Shown: piece by piece, positions 45,828 through 54,195 of the stretch
How the letters are laid out: each line of letters begins with the position of its first letter
Position numbering within the stretch: position 1 is the stretch's first letter
Origin: Tsuneonella suprasediminis
GTDB taxonomy: Bacteria > Pseudomonadota > Alphaproteobacteria > Sphingomonadales > Sphingomonadaceae
Reading direction: 5' to 3'
Assembly: GCF_003605755.1 (NCBI RefSeq)
Contig: NZ_RAHJ01000014.1
Location: 1 to 64,000, forward strand
DNA: 64,000 nucleotides
Made by a program: the position numbers and the translations under genes
Notes under the pieces: model-generated
The model's input: only the letters and a program-made list of their open reading frames with translations
Database searches by the model: none
What the model was told of the DNA's origin: nothing

Positions 45828-45861
45828 TCTTTCGATTCGAATCAATGGAGCACAAGACGAG

Positions 45862-46446
45862 ATGAACTGCCTCAATTGTCTGACCGCGCTAGCGGTCGCC
45901 TGTCTGGGGATGATCGCGACCTCCTCACAGCAAGTACGCGCCCAGGATTTCACCTTGTTCGAGCACGCGATCGTTCCGCCGAAGACGGGCCAGCAGCCGG
46001 CAAGGGAATATCTTCCTGCAATCTACCAGGCCGAGCCAGCAAACGTATCCCACCGGGAAGGCTTGTATATGGCGGCGATAGCCGAGGCTGAACGCCGGTA
46101 CGGGCTTCCGACCAACCTGCTTCGTGCTCTTATCTGGGCTGAGTCCCGCTTCAATCCGATGGCTGTTAGTCCAGCCGGTGCTGCCGGGCTGGCTCAGCTT
46201 ATGCCGGCCACGGCGAGAGAACTGGGCGTCCGGAACCGTCATGACCCTCTTGCATCGATCGACGGTGGCGCCAGGTACCTTCGCGATATGTTGGACCGGT
46301 TCGACGCAGTCCACCTGGCCTTGGCTGCTTACAATGCTGGCCCAGGTGCCGTCTCCCGATCACGCGGCATTCCCAGCAACGGTGAAACACCGCAATATGT
46401 CCGGTCCGTGTTGGGACGTTGGCAAGCAATTGGTACGCACAATTGA
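45862..46446 (+). CDS. lytic transglycosylase (SLT domain)
   Basis: A 194-residue exported protein: signal peptide ending VRAQ, then an SLT domain with catalytic Glu in LIWAESRFNPMAVSPAGAAG, LAQLMPATARELGV, and AYNAGPGAV. It cleaves peptidoglycan. Such small enzymes serve conjugation machines (VirB1) or phage entry and release. ATG 45862 is the start that gives a good signal peptide; ATG 45811 would overlap the SOS box. Its control by LexA is suggested by box 2. Confidence 0.87.
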   Translation: MNCLNCLTALAVACLGMIATSSQQVRAQDFTLFEHAIVPPKTGQQPAREYLPAIYQAEPANVSHREGLYMAAIAEAERRYGLPTNLLRALIWAESRFNPMAVSPAGAAGLAQLMPATARELGVRNRHDPLASIDGGARYLRDMLDRFDAVHLALAAYNAGPGAVSRSRGIPSNGETPQYVRSVLGRWQAIGTHN

Positions 46447-46510
46447 CGAAACTGCCTGATTTCCGGCTATTGTCTGAAATCATGTGCCGGAATGAAGACG
46501 GACAACGCTA

Positions 46511-47062
46511 GTGAATGAGACCCCCGGTGAGCCGTTCGACTTTCGCAAGGCGTTGAAGGCACAGAAGCGCCGAAAGCTGAGAAGGGAGATCGCGTTGGGT
46601 TTGGGAGCATTCGCGGTCGTACTTGCTGGAGGGATGCTGGCACTCAATTGGCCAGTCCATGATGCCAGCCTTGCCAACGACGATCAGCAGCCTCTGGCTT
46701 TATTCCAGCAAGCGAGCTCCCCACAATTCGACATCTGCGGATCCATCCGGCGAACTTGCGTCGTGGATGGAGATACTTTCTGGCTTGATGGCGTGAAGAT
46801 CCGCATTGCCGACATCGATACTCCCGAGATCAGCGAGCCTCGTTGCGATTATGAATACCAACTCGGCATGCGTGCGACGCACCGCCTTGTCGAATTGCTC
46901 AATGGCGGGCCCTTTGAACTGAGGACCATCGGGAGCAGAGATGAGGATCAGTACGGTCGTAAGCTGCGGGTTGTAACGCGCGGCGGCCGCTCGCTTGGCG
47001 ATCAGTTAGTCAGCGAAGGGCTGGCGCGGACCTGGACCGGGAGACGTGAACCATGGTGCTGA
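46511..47062 (+). CDS. membrane-anchored thermonuclease (SNase) family protein
   Basis: A 183-residue protein with a basic N-terminus (FRKALKAQKRRKLRR), a membrane anchor (IALGLGAFAVVLAGGMLALN) and an SNase OB-fold: CVVDGDTFWLDGVKIRIADI, DTPEISEPRC, SRDEDQYGRKLRVVTRGG. The Arg/Glu/Asp catalytic pattern of staphylococcal nuclease can be traced. Start at GTG 46511. It overlaps the next small gene by ten bases. It may cut DNA at the cell surface, as nucleases of mobile elements do. Confidence 0.87.
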   Translation: MNETPGEPFDFRKALKAQKRRKLRREIALGLGAFAVVLAGGMLALNWPVHDASLANDDQQPLALFQQASSPQFDICGSIRRTCVVDGDTFWLDGVKIRIADIDTPEISEPRCDYEYQLGMRATHRLVELLNGGPFELRTIGSRDEDQYGRKLRVVTRGGRSLGDQLVSEGLARTWTGRREPWC

Positions 47063-47247
47063 ACCGCGACCAGGAATTGTGGGCCGTCGCGCTTTGGGTC
47101 GAAAAGAACCATGGCGACGAGGGAGCCGCGTATATCACGCAGCAAATCCAGCGGCTATCCAACGAAGGGGACGAGGCAGGCATAGCAACGTGGAAGACTG
47201 TTGCTGAGCGCTTCGATCAGCTTAGCTGCCAAAGCTCTAAGAACTGA
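47053..47247 (+). CDS. small DUF6961-like protein
   Basis: A 64-residue protein: LNRDQELWAVALWVEKNHGD, EGAAYITQQIQRLSNEGDEA, GIATWKTVAERFDQL. It fits the DUF6961 family of short sphingomonad proteins that often accompany integrases or nucleases. Function unknown. The start overlaps the end of the nuclease gene, so it is translationally coupled. Confidence 0.75.
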   Translation: MVLNRDQELWAVALWVEKNHGDEGAAYITQQIQRLSNEGDEAGIATWKTVAERFDQLSCQSSKN

Positions 47248-47383
47248 GGCTCGGCACGATGCGGAATTGGCTTAACGTCTGGGGCATCAGAATTGAGTTC
47301 GGCTTGCTGGCGTCAGTGTCCCTGATAGGGCTGATCCTGAGCCTTCAGTCCTGCACTGGCTGAGAAGAAACTCGTTCTTCCGA

Positions 47384-48607
47384 TCAACCCTTCGCAAATT
47401 TTCCCATGATGACCTTTCCTCCTGTCCGAAGCTCATCGAGGTAGTCGCTCCACCATTGAGCCATCCGCACGCGCTCATCCCAATGTTTGCCGCGATGGTA
47501 GATGCCACGCACAACGTTGCTGTCGCCATGTGCAAGGGCCCGCTCGATTGCATCCGGATTCCAAAGTCCCGATTCGTTCAGGAATGTCGATGCTGTCGCC
47601 CGGAGTCCGTGCGCGGTGACTTCTTCTTTCGAGTATCCCATGCGACGGAATGCGGCATTGAGCGTGTTTTCACTCATGGGACGCTTGGAGCTGCGCGCAG
47701 ATGGGAAAACATATCCTTCACGACCGAGCATCTCGGACAGATCAGTGAGATAGCCTCTAACCTGCTTGGAAAGCGGGACGGCATGCGCTCGGCGCGTTTT
47801 CATTTTACCGGCAGGGATCTTCCAGACCCCATCGACGAGGTCGATCTCATGCCATTCGGCGTGGCGGAGTTCGCCGGGGCGTACGAACACATGCGGCGCT
47901 ATCTGCAAGGCTAACTTCGTCACCATGTAGCCAGTGAAATCGTCGATTGCGCGCAGCAGCCCGCCTAGCTCGGTGGGCTCGAGGATTGCAGCATAATGCG
48001 TGGCTCGCGGCGTTACGAGAGCACCCTTCAGCATACTGGTCGGATCGGATTTGCAACGGGTCGTTGCGACCCCATAGCGGAACACGCGGCCAGCGAACGA
48101 GCGACATTTCTTCGCAGTCTCGTGCTTACCAGTGGCTTCCAGTCGTTTGAGGGGAGCCAGGACCTCAAACGACTCGATCTCGTGGATGGGTCGGTTCCCG
48201 ATGGCAGGCGCAAGCTTGTCGAGGAAATAATTGGCCTTGACGATCGTGCCATCGGCGCGGCCATTCTGGACCATCATCTGTTCAATATACTCACGTGCGA
48301 CTGCCTCGAACGTCTGTGCAGAAAGGAACTCCGCGCGGATTTTCCGCTTCCGCTTCTCAAAGGCCGGGTCGCCTCCAGAAGCGACAGCTCGTCGCGCCTC
48401 GTAGGCTACGTCTCGCGCTTGCTTGAGGCTGATGTCTGGATAGCTACCAATGCAGAGCTTCTTTTGCGCACCGCCGATCCGGTATCGGAATCGCCAAAGC
48501 TTGCCGCCGGTGGGCGTGACCTCAACATATAGGCCGCGCTCATCGGTGACCTTGTAGGGCTTATCCTTGGGCTTGAGAGCTCGGAGTCGAGTATCTGTCA
48601 GCGGCAT
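47384..48607 (-). CDS. P4-type tyrosine recombinase (integrase)
   Basis: A 407-residue integrase: N-terminal DUF4102 arm-binding domain (LRALKPKDKPYKVTDERGLY, LWRFRYRIGGAQKKLCIGSY), core-binding domain, and catalytic domain with Arg in HVFVRPGELRHAEWHEI, HGLRAT for H-x-x-R, and Tyr in VVRGIYHRGKHWDERV. It is the class that inserts islands at tRNA 3' ends. The gene starts 165 bases from the 3' end of tRNA-Leu and points away from it, the usual arrangement. Confidence 0.95.
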   Translation of the reverse strand: MPLTDTRLRALKPKDKPYKVTDERGLYVEVTPTGGKLWRFRYRIGGAQKKLCIGSYPDISLKQARDVAYEARRAVASGGDPAFEKRKRKIRAEFLSAQTFEAVAREYIEQMMVQNGRADGTIVKANYFLDKLAPAIGNRPIHEIESFEVLAPLKRLEATGKHETAKKCRSFAGRVFRYGVATTRCKSDPTSMLKGALVTPRATHYAAILEPTELGGLLRAIDDFTGYMVTKLALQIAPHVFVRPGELRHAEWHEIDLVDGVWKIPAGKMKTRRAHAVPLSKQVRGYLTDLSEMLGREGYVFPSARSSKRPMSENTLNAAFRRMGYSKEEVTAHGLRATASTFLNESGLWNPDAIERALAHGDSNVVRGIYHRGKHWDERVRMAQWWSDYLDELRTGGKVIMGKFAKG

Positions 48608-48772
48608 GTGGGGGCCTTTTCATCTGGGCCTTTGCGAAACGGCCTCAAAAGGCCCACAAAAGTGTCTGGAACCCCCGAGAACAGGCGGGACGATCCGGAA
48701 CGATCCAAGGGCCAAATCCCTAGGATTTCTGCGGGTTTTATAGATTATTTGGGAGAACGTGAGAAGAACAAA

Positions 48773-48795
48773 TGGTGCCCAGAAGAGGACTCGAA
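48773..48795. other. probable attachment site of the island (tRNA 3' end)
   Basis: P4-type integrases recombine at the 3' end of tRNA genes, which here is the low-coordinate end next to the integrase. The core repeat cannot be fixed, as the second copy (about TGGTGCCCAGAAGAGGACTC) is not found in the window. Confidence 0.5.
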
Positions 48796-48859
48796 CCTCC
48801 ACGCCCTTGCGAGCGCCGCCACCTGAAGACGGTGCGTCTACCAATTCCGCCATCTGGGC
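48773..48859 (-). tRNA. tRNA-Leu (CAG)
   Basis: An 87-nt gene with the acceptor stem GCCCAGA / TCTGGGC, D-loop GGCGGAATTGGTAGACGC, anticodon loop TTCAGGT (anticodon CAG), a long variable arm of leucine type, T-arm GAGGTTCGAGTCCTC, and an encoded CCA (48773-48775 on the complement). Intact after insertion of the island. Confidence 0.95.
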
Positions 48860-49085
48860 ACACAATCGAGCCGGTCATCAAAGCCAGCTGCGGGTAGGGG
48901 CGCGCCGATAGCTGGGGTGGCGGGGGGTTGTCAACGACGATCGCATTACGAACTACACATTACCGCAGAAACCCACCGCGCATGCCTTGCCGCGCATCTT
49001 GTCGCGCGATGCGGTGTTGCAGGAGGCGGTGGGTTTTGGCAGGGCGATACCAACCGTCCAAATTATACCCCTATCGAGGCAAGCA

Positions 49086-50030
49086 ATGGCATCTCGCGAT
49101 CCCCTGAATGGCAAGCTGGTGACAATCATCGGCGGCAGCGGTTTCCTTGGCGACCATGTCGCGCAGGCGCTGCTCGAACGTGGGGCGCGGCTGTGCATTG
49201 CCAGCCGTCACCCGGAACGGGCATTCAAGCTTAAGCCGCTGGCGCAACTGGGGCAGATCGAGTTCCTGCCGTGCGACGTGACCAAGCCGGATACTGTCGC
49301 ATTCGCGGTGCGCGGGGCCGATGCCGTGGTCAACCTCGTCGGCGCATTTGAGGGCGACCTGAAAGCGACGATGGCCGATGGTGCGGGCAATGTCGCGCGC
49401 GCCGCCGCCGCAGCGGGGGTAGCCGCGCTGGTCCATGTCAGTGCCATCGGGGCCGACAGCGAGTCGCCCAGCGGCTATGCTCAGGCCAAGGCCGCTGGCG
49501 AAGCCGAGGTACTGGCCGCGTTTCCCAAGGCGACAATCATGCGCCCATCGATCCTGTTCGGTGACGACGACCACTTTATCCAGATGTTCGCCGGGCTGGT
49601 ATCGACTTTCCGCGTCCTGCCCGTGTTCGCCCCCCACGCCCCGCTCCAGCCGCTGTTCGTGGACGACGCGGCAGAGGCCGTGGTGGTGGCACTGGCCGAT
49701 CCGGCGGCGTTCGGGGGCAAGACCTTCGAAATCGCCGGCCCGGAAACCATCACCATGCTGACGCTGCACCAAAGAATCGCAGCGAGCCAGCATCGCAAGC
49801 GAACCTTCATCGAAATGCCCGATTCGCTCTCTGCGCTGTTTGCGGCGCTGCCGGGCACCCCGATGAACAGCGACCAGTGGACCATGCTAAGGCAAGGCAA
49901 CGTCCCCAGTGGCAAGCTGCCGGGTATGAAGCAGCTCGGCATTGCGCCGCGCCCGCTGGGCCTGTTCCTCGACCGCTGGATGACCCGTTTCCGTCGCTAT
50001 GGCCGGTTCAACGAAACCGTAGCGGGCTGA
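49086..50030 (+). CDS. NAD(P)-dependent SDR, NDUFA9-like
   Basis: A 314-residue extended/atypical short-chain dehydrogenase: Rossmann motif TIIGGSGFLGDHVAQALLER, then ADAVVNLVGAFEG, VHVSAIGADSESPSGYAQAK (active-site region), and a C-terminal substrate part. It matches the NDUFA9-like complex I NAD(P)H-binding proteins found in alphaproteobacteria. ATG 49086 is the natural start before the Rossmann fold; the longer frame runs back to 48987. It is the first core gene after tRNA-Leu. Confidence 0.87.
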   Translation: MASRDPLNGKLVTIIGGSGFLGDHVAQALLERGARLCIASRHPERAFKLKPLAQLGQIEFLPCDVTKPDTVAFAVRGADAVVNLVGAFEGDLKATMADGAGNVARAAAAAGVAALVHVSAIGADSESPSGYAQAKAAGEAEVLAAFPKATIMRPSILFGDDDHFIQMFAGLVSTFRVLPVFAPHAPLQPLFVDDAAEAVVVALADPAAFGGKTFEIAGPETITMLTLHQRIAASQHRKRTFIEMPDSLSALFAALPGTPMNSDQWTMLRQGNVPSGKLPGMKQLGIAPRPLGLFLDRWMTRFRRYGRFNETVAG

Positions 50031-50086
50031 TCCGGGGGCGCACGGCCCCCATCCATCCAGTCAGGTTCTGCAAGCCCGCCCAGCGA

Positions 50087-50581
50087 TCACGCCGGAGCGC
50101 CGTTCGCCGCCGGACCATCGCGCTTGTCTTCCAGCCGGGTGAGTGGTTCGACCAGCAGTGTGCCGCCTTCGAAACCGATGATCCGCACCCGCGCACCGCT
50201 CTCCATATCTGGCCCGCGAGCCAGCCACTCGCTGTCCCCCTGCCGTACGCGCCCGTCGCCATCGCTGATCGCCACAGTGACAGTCGCGCTCTGCCCCACC
50301 AATCGCCCCATGCGGTTGTTGAGCAACGGATCGGTGCTTTCAATCGGGTTATCGCGCACCATGCGGCGGGCGGAAAACACGATGATCAGCGACAGGAACA
50401 CGAAGTTCACGATCTGGAGCGGCACCCCCAGATCGAGCACGTATGTCAGCGCCCCGGTCGCCAGAGCCGCCAGCGCCAGCCAGATCAGGTACACGCCGGG
50501 CACCAGCATTTCCATGATCGCCAGCAACAGCCCGATCGACAGCCACGCCCAATAGGCGTCCAGATCGCCCAGCCAGTCCAT
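50087..50581 (-). CDS. NfeD family membrane protein
   Basis: A 164-residue protein with two or three hydrophobic segments (WAWLSIGLLLAIMEMLVPGV; LIWLALAALATGALTYVLDL; NFVFLSLIIVFSARRM) and a C-terminal OB-fold (LLVEPLTRLEDK region; RVRIIGFEGGTLLVEP). NfeD proteins pair with SPFH proteins at lipid microdomains. Its start overlaps the stop of the SPFH gene (TGATG). Confidence 0.88.
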   Translation of the reverse strand: MDWLGDLDAYWAWLSIGLLLAIMEMLVPGVYLIWLALAALATGALTYVLDLGVPLQIVNFVFLSLIIVFSARRMVRDNPIESTDPLLNNRMGRLVGQSATVTVAISDGDGRVRQGDSEWLARGPDMESGARVRIIGFEGGTLLVEPLTRLEDKRDGPAANGAPA

Positions 50582-51585
50582 CAGGAACCGCTGCGCCCGG
50601 TATGCGGCACCGTTGCCTGCGCCCGGCTGCGCGACACCGGCGCATCGGGTGTGGCAGAGGGCACTGGCGTCGTCACATCGCCCGGCTTGATCGCTTCACG
50701 CATCAGTTCACCGATGCCGCCGAGCGAGCCGATCAGTTGAGTCGCCTCCACCGGGAACAGGATCGTCTTGGCATTGGGGCTGGTGGCGAACTTGCCCACC
50801 GCTTTGGTATATTCCTGCGCGATGAAGTAGTTGATGGCCGCGTTGCCGCTTTGCGCGATGGCGTCCGACACCATCTGCGTGGCGCGCGCTTCGGCCTCTG
50901 CCGCGCGTTCGCGGGCCTCGGCATCGCGGAACGCCGCTTCGCGCTTGCCCTCTGCGGAGAGGATAGCGGACTGCTTTTCCCCTTCGGCACGCAGAATGCG
51001 GCTGGCGCGGTCGCCTTCCGCCTCCAGAATCTCGGCGCGTTTCAGGCGTTCAGCCTTCATCTGGCGCGCCATCGCTTCGGAAATGTCCATCGGCGGGCGG
51101 ATATCCTTGATCTCGACACGGGTGATCTTCACCCCCCACGGCGAAGTCGCATGATCGACCACCGACAGCAGGCGGGCGTTGATCTCGTCCCGCTTCGACA
51201 GGGTTTCATCCAGATCCATGCTGCCCATCACCGTCCGCAGATTGGTGGTGGTCAGCGCCATGATCGCCGGATGCAGGCCCGACACTTCGTATGCCGCCTT
51301 GCCCGCTTCCAGCACCTGAAAGAACACCACGGCATCGACCCCGACCATCGCGTTGTCTTTCGTGATGATCTCCTGCCCCGGAATATCGAGCACCTGTTCC
51401 ATCATGTTGATCTTGTGGCCCACGCGATCGATGAACGGCGTGATGATGTGCAGCCCCGGATCGGCCGACTTGGTAAACCGCCCGAACCGCTCGATCGTAT
51501 AGACATACCCCTGCCGCACGACGCGGACGCTGCTCATCAGAAACACGCCCAGCGCAGCGAGCAGCAGGATCAGTACATATTCCAT
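50581..51585 (-). CDS. SPFH/Band 7 family protein (paraslipin)
   Basis: A 334-residue protein with one N-terminal membrane anchor ([20 protein letters not shown]), the SPFH domain ([20 protein letters not shown] ... [20 protein letters not shown]) and a coiled-coil Glu/Ala/Arg-rich segment ([20 protein letters not shown]). Paraslipin/stomatin type. Forms membrane-bound oligomers together with NfeD. Confidence 0.92.
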   Translation of the reverse strand: MEYVLILLLAALGVFLMSSVRVVRQGYVYTIERFGRFTKSADPGLHIITPFIDRVGHKINMMEQVLDIPGQEIITKDNAMVGVDAVVFFQVLEAGKAAYEVSGLHPAIMALTTTNLRTVMGSMDLDETLSKRDEINARLLSVVDHATSPWGVKITRVEIKDIRPPMDISEAMARQMKAERLKRAEILEAEGDRASRILRAEGEKQSAILSAEGKREAAFRDAEARERAAEAEARATQMVSDAIAQSGNAAINYFIAQEYTKAVGKFATSPNAKTILFPVEATQLIGSLGGIGELMREAIKPGDVTTPVPSATPDAPVSRSRAQATVPHTGRSGS

Positions 51586-52033
51586 CGTGGTCTCCCCTTT
51601 ATGCCATTATCCTAGCGGGCGACGGGTCGGGAGCAAGGAAAACCGGTCAAAACGGGGGAGACATGGACCGCTCCTTTGAGTTTTGAAAAGTGTGACTTTT
51701 GCCCGCCGCGCCCTCGGTAAAACGGGGTCTGCGCCAGAGGCTGAGTGTGGACTTCGCTTTTTGACGAAATGTGCAGGTGGTGGATATTTGTCATACAGCG
51801 CGTTTTAGGGGCGCGTATGGGGTGTAGGAAAGTGGGGAGTGGCGCGATCGGAAAGTAGCTGGCCCCCGGATCAAGTCCGGGGTGACGTTGTGCGGGTTCG
51901 CGAAGGGATCATCTGTACGCGGCGGCGCGCGCCGGTCACGCCGTCACATTGATCATTCGTAAAACCCTCAATTCTTAGTCACCCCGTCACCCCGGACTTG
52001 ATCCGGGGTCCAGCTTCCCCTTCCACCACGCAA
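51586..52033. other. gene-free stretch with a REP-like doublet
   Basis: About 450 bases without a gene between the SPFH gene and the GIY-YIG gene. It holds the left palindrome pair described at 51857-52014. Confidence 0.6.
51857..52014. repeat. REP-like palindrome doublet, left
   Basis: Two copies of the same element in opposite directions, about 99 bases apart: 51858-51886 reads GCTGGCCCCCGGATCAAGTC then CGGGGTGAC; 51986-52014 is its inverse, GTCACCCCGGACTTGATCCG then GGGTCCAGC. Each unit is itself a palindrome around CTTGAT. Confidence 0.85.
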
Positions 52034-52333
52034 ATGGATCGGGAGAAGCGCGGCGGCTGGGTTTATATGATGGCCAACCGTTATCGCGGCACGATCTATA
52101 TTGGCGTCACCAGCGATCTGCCGCGCCGCATTCACCAGCATATCGCGGGCAATGGCTCCGAGTTCTGTGCACGATATGGCCTGACCAGACTGGTATGGGC
52201 GGAACGTGGTGAGGATATCGCCACGTGCATCGCGCATGAAAAGCGCATCAAACACTGGCGACGCGAATGGAAGTTCGCGTTGGTGGAGAAAGGCAATCCC
52301 GGCTGGGAGGACCTGTCGGGCTGGCTGATCTAA
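52034..52333 (+). CDS. small GIY-YIG nuclease family protein
   Basis: A 99-residue protein of the UPF0213/YhbQ-like GIY-YIG group: GGWVYMMANRYRGTIYIGVT holds the two motif parts (VYM, YIG), SDLPRRIHQHIAG the Arg, and the Glu is in AHEKRIKHWRR. The real start is ATG 52034; the longer frame reads into the palindrome 51986-52014. The gene is framed on both sides by inverted pairs of the same palindrome, which suggests a link between nuclease and repeat. Cellular role of these short proteins is not established. Confidence 0.9.
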   Translation: MDREKRGGWVYMMANRYRGTIYIGVTSDLPRRIHQHIAGNGSEFCARYGLTRLVWAERGEDIATCIAHEKRIKHWRREWKFALVEKGNPGWEDLSGWLI

Positions 52334-52351
52334 TGCGAGATGCGAAGGTTA

Positions 52352-52501
52352 GCTGGACCCCGGATCAAGCCCGGGGTGACGTTGTTGCGAGTGGCGGCGG
52401 AGGTGGGTGAACCGTGGGGTGGTTACGCAGATACCAAGCCGGCTGGCTATCCTGACTGCCCCTCCCTTTCTCGTCACCCCGGGCTTGACCCGGGGTCCAG
52501 C
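52352..52501. repeat. REP-like palindrome doublet, right
   Basis: Second pair: 52352-52380 reads GCTGGACCCCGGATCAAGCC then CGGGGTGAC; 52473-52501 is the inverse, GTCACCCCGGGCTTGACCCG then GGGTCCAGC. Spacer about 92 bases. Same order of directions as the left pair. Confidence 0.85.
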
Positions 52502-52533
52502 TTCCCCCTTTCGCGAAACAGACAAAACGCCCG

Positions 52534-53070
52534 CTAAAACCCCCGCCCCACACTCTCACGCACTTCGGCAATGCCAGCGACGCGCTGGGCGGCGAGTTCG
52601 GCCTTCAGGCGGGCCGGATCGCGGGCGAAGACGAAGCCGAAGCTGACTCCGCCGTGCTTGCCCACAGTGGCATGGTGCAGTTTATGCGCCTGCACCAGCC
52701 GCTTGGCATAGCCGCGCCGGGGCACCCAGCGGAACCAGCGTTGATGCACCAGCCCGTCGTGCACCAGCGTGTAGATCAGGCCGTAGATCAGCACGCCCAG
52801 CCCGATCCATGTGCCGGGCCACCACGCCCCTGCCCCCATTATCATCGGGCTGCCAAGCGCGAACATCGCGATGCTGAGCGCAGCGCCGAACACCGCGTAG
52901 AGATCGTTTTTCTCGAAGAAACCGCTGTGTGGTTCGTGGTGATCGCGGTGCCAGCCCCAGCCAAAGCCGTGCATGATGTATTTGTGGCTGCCCCACGCGA
53001 CACCTTCCATCGCCAGCACACTGGCGGCGACAATTGCAGCGGGGAACAGGATATTGGCAAGCACACTCAT
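52534..53070 (-). CDS. crtZ: beta-carotene hydroxylase CrtZ
   Basis: A 178-residue integral membrane di-iron hydroxylase. The four His clusters are readable: HKYIMH, HRDHHEPH, HDGLVH and HKLHH, between about four hydrophobic segments. It adds hydroxyl groups at C3 and C3' of beta-carotene to make zeaxanthin. The length is normal. No other carotenoid genes are near it here. Confidence 0.95.
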   Translation of the reverse strand: MSVLANILFPAAIVAASVLAMEGVAWGSHKYIMHGFGWGWHRDHHEPHSGFFEKNDLYAVFGAALSIAMFALGSPMIMGAGAWWPGTWIGLGVLIYGLIYTLVHDGLVHQRWFRWVPRRGYAKRLVQAHKLHHATVGKHGGVSFGFVFARDPARLKAELAAQRVAGIAEVRESVGRGF

Positions 53071-53088
53071 CGTGCCTGCCGCTATACG

Positions 53089-53487
53089 TCAGTCGTTCGG
53101 GAAAAAGAACCGCGCGATTTCATCGCCGATCCGCGCCGGGCGGTGCGTGTCGGCATCGACGCAGCACCAGCTCGACCGGACTTCGGCCAGAACTTCGCCG
53201 CCGCGTTCGATTACGGTGTGATAGAAAGCGCGCGCACCGTGAATTTTTTCCAGCACAGTCCGGGCAATCACATCGTCTTCCAGAAATGCCGGTTTGCGAT
53301 AGGTGATTTCGTGCTTGAGCGCGACCCACAGCCGCGCGGCCACGGCATCGGCAGGGGCCAGTTTGTTCCAGTGCGCCAGCACCGCATCCTGCACCCAGCC
53401 GAGATAGCGCGAATTGTTCACGTGCCCCATAAAATCGATATCGTCGGGGGTGATGCGGATCGGGAAATGAAACGGGCTTGCTGACAT
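53089..53487 (-). CDS. acyl-CoA thioesterase, 4HBT hot-dog fold
   Basis: A 132-residue YbgC/4HBT-type thioesterase: PIRITPDDIDFMGHVNNSRY with the catalytic Asp region, LGWVQDAVLAHWNKL, and VALKHEITYRKPAFLEDD. It cleaves short or aromatic acyl-CoA. It lies 18 bases ahead of crtZ in the same direction and is probably co-transcribed with it. Confidence 0.9.
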   Translation of the reverse strand: MSASPFHFPIRITPDDIDFMGHVNNSRYLGWVQDAVLAHWNKLAPADAVAARLWVALKHEITYRKPAFLEDDVIARTVLEKIHGARAFYHTVIERGGEVLAEVRSSWCCVDADTHRPARIGDEIARFFFPND

Positions 53488-53704
53488 ATTTGTAAACTAG
53501 CACAGATAGGGTTGCCATTCCATGACTATTCGGTCCTGAAACCGCACCTGTCGCCGCGGGGATTATCGCGGATCAAACCTGCCAGACACAATGTTACGCG
53601 ACAGCGACAATTTGCGACAGATCGTATCTGAACCGTTCATCTGGCAGGCGCCATTTCTGAACGCACGGACCCGCTCCACCCAGGGTTTCGAAAGGAGAAT
53701 GACC

Positions 53705-54097
53705 ATGAAATTTGCCCGCCCGTTCATCGCTGCCACTATCGCCGCCGCACTCACCATCGGGATGGTTGCACCGGCTTCCGCTGCTCCGCACAAGAACGTC
53801 GCATATAACAATGGCTCGACATTGCGCGCTCAGATCACGCAACTTGACCACAAGATCGACCGCGCTGAATCCCGTCGGGCGATCACCCATCGTGAAGCCA
53901 CTCAGCTCGACCGGCAGGTAGATCGGCTGGAATCCACCTGGCGCAGTTACGCCCGCAATGGCTTCACCCGGTCGGAAATCAATACGCTGAACAAGCGGAT
54001 CGGCACGGTCGAGAACGCACTGAACAAAGCGACCAGGAACCACAATTCAAAGACCGCCCGGTACGACGATAGCCGGCGCAACGACTATCGTCGGTAA
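53705..54097 (+). CDS. exported basic helical protein
   Basis: A 130-residue protein with a signal peptide (FIAATIAAALTIGMVAPASA) and a basic helical body (LRAQITQLDHKIDRAESRRA, LDRQVDRLESTWRSYARNGF, LNKRIGTVENALNKATRNHN). No named family is recognised; it resembles small periplasmic coiled-coil proteins. ATG 53705 is seven bases after AAAGGAG, and the ATG at 53699 is too close. Confidence 0.78.
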   Translation: MKFARPFIAATIAAALTIGMVAPASAAPHKNVAYNNGSTLRAQITQLDHKIDRAESRRAITHREATQLDRQVDRLESTWRSYARNGFTRSEINTLNKRIGTVENALNKATRNHNSKTARYDDSRRNDYRR

Positions 54098-54195
54098 GCG
54101 CGATGCCAGCGAACCCGGCGCCTGTCGCCGGACCTTGAGCGGGGGCAAGATTTCCCATCTTGTCCCCGCATCGGGTGCAGCCTAGCCAACCGGAC

